Assembly (NCBI GenBank): GCA_003439945.1
Contig: QVRM01002381.1
Span: 93,756 to 157,755, forward strand
Origin: Dermanyssus gallinae
Taxonomy: Eukaryota; Arthropoda; Arachnida; Mesostigmata; Dermanyssidae
Direction of reading: 5' to 3'
DNA: 64,000 nt
The notes under the pieces are model-generated. The model did no database searches, was not told the origin of the DNA, and worked only from the letters and a program-made list of their open reading frames with translations. Below are positions 58,985-64,000 of the stretch, piece by piece; position 1 is the stretch's first letter; every line of letters starts with the position of its first letter. A program made the position numbers and the translations under genes.

Positions 58985-59600
58985 TCGTTGAGGTGGAAAC
59001 CGCGTACCGTTGATGTGGCGGCAGCCCTAGCCTGTTTTAGAGCTATAAAGCGATATACGATGTGCTCTACATCGTCTAACTCTCCGGGATACAGAGAATA
59101 CGCGTATCCCACTCCGCTTTCCGGATCCTGACCACGTATGACTGGAACTGGCTATGGCCAGTGAGCACCTTGGGGCGTAGTGCAATGGCTTCCCGTGAGT
59201 GCAACCATTTGTCAGCTCCATGGTCAACTGCCCGTGTTCCATCCGCTCCCAATCGTCCTGTCAGGCAGCCATAGTTGCATTCTGGAGGCCTAGAAGGTCA
59301 ATGATTATTTAGGTTCTATCTTCATTTTTGCTTGCCAGCAGATCCTAGGAAAGCTCTATCTAGAACGGCTCCTATCAATGCGGCATGCCCGAGTTACCCT
59401 TATGGCCCCTCTGAATCAAGCAGAGTTTTGCGCCGGTTTTTAACTCTTTGTAGCGCCATATCAACCTAGTCCGGGCTGATTGTAACACCGTTCCCAGGTT
59501 TCTTCTCTTGGCTTCTAACATTTCCTCCTCTCTGGAAATCGGTCGAGCGAGATTTCGAGATACCTTCCGGACTTTGCCTTCTATATAACGTAGATGAGCT
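58985..59600 (-). pseudogene. Older R1-like LINE relic
   Basis: The minus-strand frames read RNLARPISREEEMLEAKRRN near 59500-59560, KVLTGHSQFQSYVVRIRKAE near 59110-59170 and, after a shift, GELDDVEHIVYRFIALKQAR near 59040-59085. The order matches the carboxy-terminal region of the R1-like copies at 32839 and 56652. The knuckle cysteines are largely lost. Confidence 0.65.
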
Positions 59601-59724
59601 GATCTTGTGAGGCCCGTAGTCGGAACTATCTCGACGCACTTCGCGTCACGCTTAATCTCAACTGGGTGGCCAGCCGCGTGACAGGGATTGCTTTTATTCT
59701 CTTAGGTGCCCTGGCTTTTTCAGC

Positions 59725-60012
59725 TTGAGGCAAGCCTATATCGTGCGCCTCCGGCATATCTCGTTAACGGCATATCTCGCAAATCCTTGTTTTATTGTTA
59801 AGATTGGTGACTCAATGAGTGGTGCTACTTCTTGCACATCTGGAGTGCCGCAAGGATCGTGCCAATTCAAAAACGTGTGTTTTTGGTGTGTTTTGTCTTT
59901 TAAATGCTCGTGTGCCATTGTGGTTGAAGGTATTTTTAATAGTTGTACCTTCAAATTTACCAACTCAATTGATTGCCCGTATACCTACAGGTCTCTATTG
60001 GCGGGAGCATAA
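59725..60012 (+). pseudogene. Short reverse transcriptase remnant
   Basis: The frame reads YLANPCFIVKIGDSMSGATS, then CTSGVPQGS at about 59840-59860. This is the conserved GVPQGS block of CR1/jockey-type RTs preceded by the expected residues. The catalytic block does not follow; sequence after it is not recognisable. Confidence 0.5.
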
Positions 60013-60284
60013 ACAATTTGTTTTGTCACATTTAATGATGATTTAAACTTCTAGAAGTATGTGGCACGTCGGAATGTAGAGAACGAAAATCGCTGAATTC
60101 CGACTGGGTTTACTGAATAAAAACGTTCTGCATATTTTTTTCTTTTCATTTACTTTGTTTGGTTCCAGCTGATTCTCAAAGGTTACGAAAAAGCTGCTGC
60201 TTGAGCGCAATGGCAACCATTTCAACGCTGGCTTATCCCTGATTTGAACCCAAAAAAACACCTCTGGCGGTCCGCGCCGCCTCG

Positions 60285-61155
60285 ATGATGGACATCGACA
60301 GTGTGATTTGTGAGGCACAGAAATTTGTGGATGGTGCCGCCGGGCCTGTGGCGGTGTTTCTACAAGCAGGCTACCATGAATACATGGAGTTTGAAAAGGA
60401 CAGATATATTAGCAAAGTGAAAAGTTTTGCCGAGACGCTATCTGCTCTGCGTCCTGGATCGGAAGTGCATGTGCTATCTGTCCCCCTTTTCGGCCCCGAT
60501 TGCAAAGCGGCTAACGACAATCCTTGCAAAAATGGCAAATCAAGAAAATGCAAAATTTTCCGTGCTTTCGCTATTCATCTCACAACGCCCAGTTGTCGAG
60601 AGCGGGCGATACAGCTATAAAGGAGAGGTAGCTAAAACAATTGCCTATAATATTGCAAGGAGGATAAAACCTTTTTTAGGCGTAAGAATTCAGAAGCCCA
60701 AAGGAGGAGGCAGCCAGCAATCCCCACGCCCAGCTCAGGCACTGGCAGCGCTGACGGACGTCGTGGCCCCCACCGTTCGTTATCACAACCGGCCTCCCAG
60801 GGACGGAAGATCCAGCAGCCGAGTCAGCTTCAGCAGATCGAGTCAACGAGTGCCTCCTACGCTGATAAATCGTCAGAAAACGCAGGGACGAAGCGAGTCA
60901 ACGAGCAGCGGCAGACACAAGCCACCCCCCCCGACCATCGAGGACTTCGTGAAACAGGTGCTACAGGCTTTAGGAACAGGGGGTCCGACCCCAGCACGCG
61001 GCATCCCAGTCAGCGCAGCCGCTCGCGTGGACGGTCTCAGAGCGCATCGAGGCGCGGACGTCAGGCCTGGAAGAGACGCTGAGAATCGTGCAATGGAATT
61101 GCGAGGGCACCACTTCGCTAGCCCTTCTCGCCCCGGAGGCCCTGGACGATATTGA
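60285..61155 (+). pseudogene. LINE ORF1 with SGNH/esterase-like domain
   Basis: The first frame starts at ATG 60285 and reads ICEAQKFVDGAAGPVAVFLQ, AGYHEYMEF and EVHVLSVPLFGPD. A shift near 60500-60540 leads to NILAK-like sequence, then KFSVLSLF, VESGRYSYKGEVAKTIAYNI and ARRIKPFLG. The order (a V..F.QAG block, a VLSVP block with a following Asn, and a terminal G.YSY.G....A..I...I..FLG block) is that of SGNH-fold hydrolases, a module found in ORF1 of CR1-type LINEs. The block I GDS motif is not visible; it may be lost upstream. A Gln/Ser/Arg/Pro-rich basic tail follows to 61155, as expected for a nucleic-acid-binding ORF1. Confidence 0.6.
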
Positions 61156-61640
61156 CGTCTTGGTGCTAACGGATACCTGGGCAACAGTCCCATTCATCCT
61201 TTCGCACTTCTACGCGGTTCACTGCCCCGCACAAAAGAACACAGGCCCGGGACGCCCCAGTGGTGGTGTTTCCGTGTTTTACAGTCACAGAGTCGGCGAC
61301 CTCACGCCTTGCATGACCGAGAACAACATCATCGCGCTACGCGGGCCGCAACTATGCATAGTAGCAGCCTACGTCAAACCCGACGCTGAGGAGTCAACCC
61401 AAGTTATGGTGGAAAAGCTTGTCAGTGGAATCGAAGCAGTGCATTCTCTCCGTCCCCGCCCCACTAGTCGTCGCCGGAGATTTCAACGCCCCGCATTGAC
61501 CAGCCCGACTCCGCTCGTGCAATGGCTCTCCGTGATACGCTGGCGGACTACGGATGCTGGATTGCCAACCCGTGCTCGGTACTGACATTTCTGGGTCATG
61601 CCGGCATTCCGCTATAGACGTTTTCGGAACAAACTTAACC
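61076..61640 (+). pseudogene. APE-type endonuclease of the LINE
   Basis: LRIVQWNCEGTTSLA gives the first catalytic Asn. It is followed by DVLVLTDTW, GRPSGGVSVFYSHRV and ALRGPQLCIVAAYVKPDAE in one frame. A shift near 61445 gives LVVAGDFNAPH near 61463-61495, then RDTLADYGCWIANPCSVLTF and, near 61610, IDVFGTN. These are the motifs of apurinic-endonuclease-like LINE nucleases. A stop directly after GDFNAPH and the shifts disable it. Confidence 0.75.
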
Positions 61641-61949
61641 AGGGATGAAGTTTAAGTTTCAGGGCGAGAACAACTCACTCGCGAAAGGCGCGAGCATTCG
61701 TGCCCACATTCCGATGGCAATTGACATCACGGTGCGAGTCGCTTCGGATCGAACAGCCAGGACACGAATCCTTTTCGCGGAAACTGAAATATGGTCAAGC
61801 TTATGGAACGGCCCTCACAAGGTGCTCCCAGTGTCTCCCGTGGTGAACACAGACGGGTATGCGCAACAGCTCACCGAGATTCTACAGGCGTGCGCACTAC
61901 CAGCCTCCCGACAGAAGGAACAAGAAGCACAGGCCATGGTTTGACCACC

Positions 61950-63400
61950 ATTGCCGTCTTGCCCGGAGGGCGCAAATTGGCTTCAGGCTTCTCGCAGAGG
62001 AGCAACCGGCATTTTCGCGCGCTGGCCTCAGTCTTCAGGACGATCTGCCGGAAGACGTACGAAATGCAGCGAAAGAAGTATCATGAGCTTTTGGAAAAAC
62101 CGGCTGATCGCCGAGGCAGAGAGCCAGCCATACAAATGGCTATGGAACTGTTCCAGGACAGCGGCCTGCCCGATAAGCTTCTGCTTCCCTCATCGATCAC
62201 TTCTCGGACATATTTGCGTCGTCTGACACATTACCTCGCGCGGTTCCATACTTTGCTGTCGTGTGGGATAAGGACACTGAAGGAGGTCGTGATATTCTTG
62301 AGAGGGAGTTCACAGTCCGAAGAGCTAATGCAGGGCCTGGATAGCTTACGAAACAAAAAGCGGCCGGTCCCGACAATGTCTGCAACGAGCACCTAACGAA
62401 CGGCTTTGTGTTGGCACCGTGCTAGACAGCCCTATTCAACGAATGCTTGCGCGCTGGGACTCTTCCAACTCAATGGAGAGACGCCACCCTACTCGTAATA
62501 CCCAAAGGCAAGGGCGACCCGACAGCCCCCTCGTCATGGCGAGGCATTGCGAAGAAGAGCGTTTGTTATAAGCTACTCTCTGTCCTCCTGACGAGGAGAC
62601 TAGACAGCTTTCTTGAAAGTGTGACATGCCATACCAATGGAACAACATGGGTCTCGGGAGAGAGCGATCTACAGAAACAGCGTGTACGATTCTGCTGGCA
62701 GATATCAAGGCAGCACTGGCTAAGCCACGTAATACCGCTGTATGGCGGTATTCGTGGATTTCAAGGCGGCCTTTGACTCGGCCCTCGAGAGAAGGCTTTG
62801 CGCACACTGGCTGAGGGTAAGGGTCCCAATGAGTTGCTGAAGCTTCTCGCACAAATTCTCCAGGGAGAATAGGATCACCATCGACGGACGGGGTAGCGAA
62901 AGCGCCAGCGCTTTCATACAGACAACGGGCCTGGCCGAGGGCGATACCTAAGCCCACTCCTATTCTCCGTACTCCTAAAAGACTCCTGAGTCATATAAAG
63001 GGACCCAAAACCTGGTCGAGGTCATTTTGTACGCGGACGATCTAGTACTTTACGGGCCTAGTAGGTTTTCAGGTGCAACAAGCACTAGCCCGTCTTCACA
63101 AGGCGTCACCGATTTAGGCCTGACAATTAACCTTCCAAAACCGTGCCATGAAGTTCAGAAGAGGGGAAGGACAGCAGCCGAGGACACGCTACGCCTCAAC
63201 GAACGCCAGTTAAGTATGTCAACAGCTTCCCACTTAGGGGTGATTTTCTCTGTCACCGGTACTTGCTTCTCCGCGCACATATCTGAGAGGTGCAGGAAGG
63301 CACTGGCGGCGACATGGGCGATCAAATCTCCGAACAACTATCGCTGAAGACGGCACTCAGACTGTTCGAACTCAAGATAGCTCTGATCGCGACCTATGGG
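61950..63400 (+). pseudogene. Reverse transcriptase of the LINE
   Basis: HRPWFDHHCRLARRAQ (about 61925-61970) is the usual start of the linker. Then come AGPDN-like sequence near 62355, GTLPTQWRDATLLVIPKGKG followed by DPTAPSSWRGIAKKSVCYKL and LSVLLTRRLDSFLE near 62450-62620, and RSTETACTILLADIKAAL one frame over. Next are VFVDFKAAFDS-like sequence near 62750-62785 (motif A), TGLAEGD near 62928-62945, and VILYADDLVLYG with the catalytic YADD at 63030-63041. ASHLGVIFSVTGTCFSAHIS and ERCRKALAATWAIKSPNN end at about 63345. All blocks are in order, but frames change repeatedly. Confidence 0.8.
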
Positions 63401-63718
63401 TGAGAGTTCACCTGGGACCACCTCACGGCAGAAACCTCGAACAATTAAACCGCGTCAAGGCCCCTTCCTTAAACGAGCTCTGGTCTACATCTGACGGCTC
63501 GGAACCGCTACGTATATCTCCTCGCGGACACGCCGCTGCTCTCTGAGGACCTGCAACGTCGCTTCAATCTACCCTGACGAAGGCCTTTCTTGCAAACCGC
63601 AGGGATTGGGAGGACAAAGTGGCGGACATTGACGTAGAGTTCCTTAACACGGGGGCAATGAGGAATATGGGTGGAAAGGAACACATAGGCTAACAGACAT
63701 GTTGTGACCTGATTCGCC

Positions 63719-63868
63719 ATTCATGGTTTTCACCACAAGCTCTGTGCGGAGCGGGGTTTCCATGACCCTTGCGATAGTTGTAAATGCTCTAGATGTGGGA
63801 GTTTTTGTGATAGATACCACGCGGCTAACTGCCCCCTAGTACAATCGCTGGGAAGCCTGGCAAGCTGA
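63719..63868 (+). CDS. LINE carboxy-terminal cysteine knuckle fragment
   Basis: An open frame IHGFHHKLCAERGFHDPCDS, then CKCSRCGSFCDRYHAANCPL, ending in a stop at 63866. The cysteine pattern C-x2-C-x-C-x2-C-x3-C-x3-H-x3-C suggests a zinc-binding knuckle at the end of the LINE polyprotein. The relic at 22700-23725 has the same block with the cysteines lost. It belongs to the element at 60285-63868 but is separated from the RT by shifts. Confidence 0.6.
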   Translation: MHGFHHKLCAERGFHDPCDSCKCSRCGSFCDRYHAANCPLVQSLGSLAS

Positions 63869-64000
63869 CTTGGCTGAAATGTTTTTATTCCTGAAATGAC
63901 TCTAGTCTTGTGTTGTTTACCCTTGTATAAGTACATGGATTTTGTTTGACTACGTATTTGACTGCTACCTACAAGGTGACTAAATGAAATTGATTTGAAC
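63869..64000. other. Probable LINE 3' flank to window end
   Basis: Follows the LINE stop; no poly(A) or repeat tail is visible before the window ends. Confidence 0.3.

Larger units (their letters stand above)
60285..63868 (+). mobile_element. Nearly complete LINE with esterase-like ORF1, APE, RT and Cys knuckle
   Basis: Four modules follow in order on the plus strand: an SGNH/esterase-like ORF1 (60285-60690), an APE endonuclease (61076-61640), an RT (about 61950-63400) and a cysteine knuckle (63719-63868). Frames shift several times and stops interrupt the RT, so the copy is inactive. The same RT and carboxy-terminal blocks occur in the relics at 21391-22085 and 22700-23725. The 5' end could extend upstream of 60285, and I find no clear tail before the window ends. 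Confidence 0.8.

Overview
This is nuclear DNA from a metazoan, most likely an arthropod. A mite or other chelicerate is my guess, not something the sequence proves. The evidence is spliced or intron-poor animal genes, several clades of non-LTR retrotransposon, a mariner relic, tRNA-derived SINEs and a very high load of (TA)n, (GTT)n, (CAA)n and (GAT)n microsatellites. There are no bacterial operons, CRISPR arrays or integrated phage.

Host genes are sparse. An uninterrupted FKBP46/FKBP39-type nuclear immunophilin (nucleoplasmin-like head, acidic middle, FKBP tail) lies at 2785-4323 on the plus strand. A two-exon TOM22 mitochondrial import receptor lies on the minus strand (exon 1 at 14792-15157, exon 2 at 13111-13293). 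A compact two-exon gene for a 120-residue protein I do not recognise lies at 44550-45323 (+). A possible exon at 10783-11116 (+) ends in a consensus splice donor.

Transposable elements dominate the rest. I distinguish four LINE lineages. (1) A CR1/jockey-like element at 5496-8637 has an intact endonuclease-RT frame and sits inside a TA microsatellite. (2) R1-like elements encode a carboxy-terminal CCHC knuckle after a VLTGHG motif: a young 5'-truncated copy at 32839-33381 with a target-site duplication (TSD), a head-to-head pair at 56652-58270, an older relic at 58985-59600, and a 150-bp 3' end at 41606-41755 with a 15-bp TSD. (3) Relics of an RT fused to a restriction-like endonuclease module occur at 8880-10250 (-), 20300-20640 (-), 25550-26000 (+) and 30690-32280 (+). 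(4) A LINE with an SGNH/esterase-like ORF1, APE endonuclease, RT and a terminal cysteine knuckle spans about 60285-63868 (+), with relics at 21391-22085 (+) and 22700-23725 (-). The last of these splits a mariner transposase relic.

Two short-repeat families look like tRNA-derived SINEs. The first has five copies, two with perfect 14-15 bp TSDs. All five keep the same 6-bp hairpin stem at the 3' end while the 3-base loop varies. One copy lies in the intron of the unknown gene and another interrupts a LINE relic. The second family has two copies sharing a box B and about 60 bp downstream. The remaining intergenic DNA is mostly microsatellite and sequence in which I see no gene.
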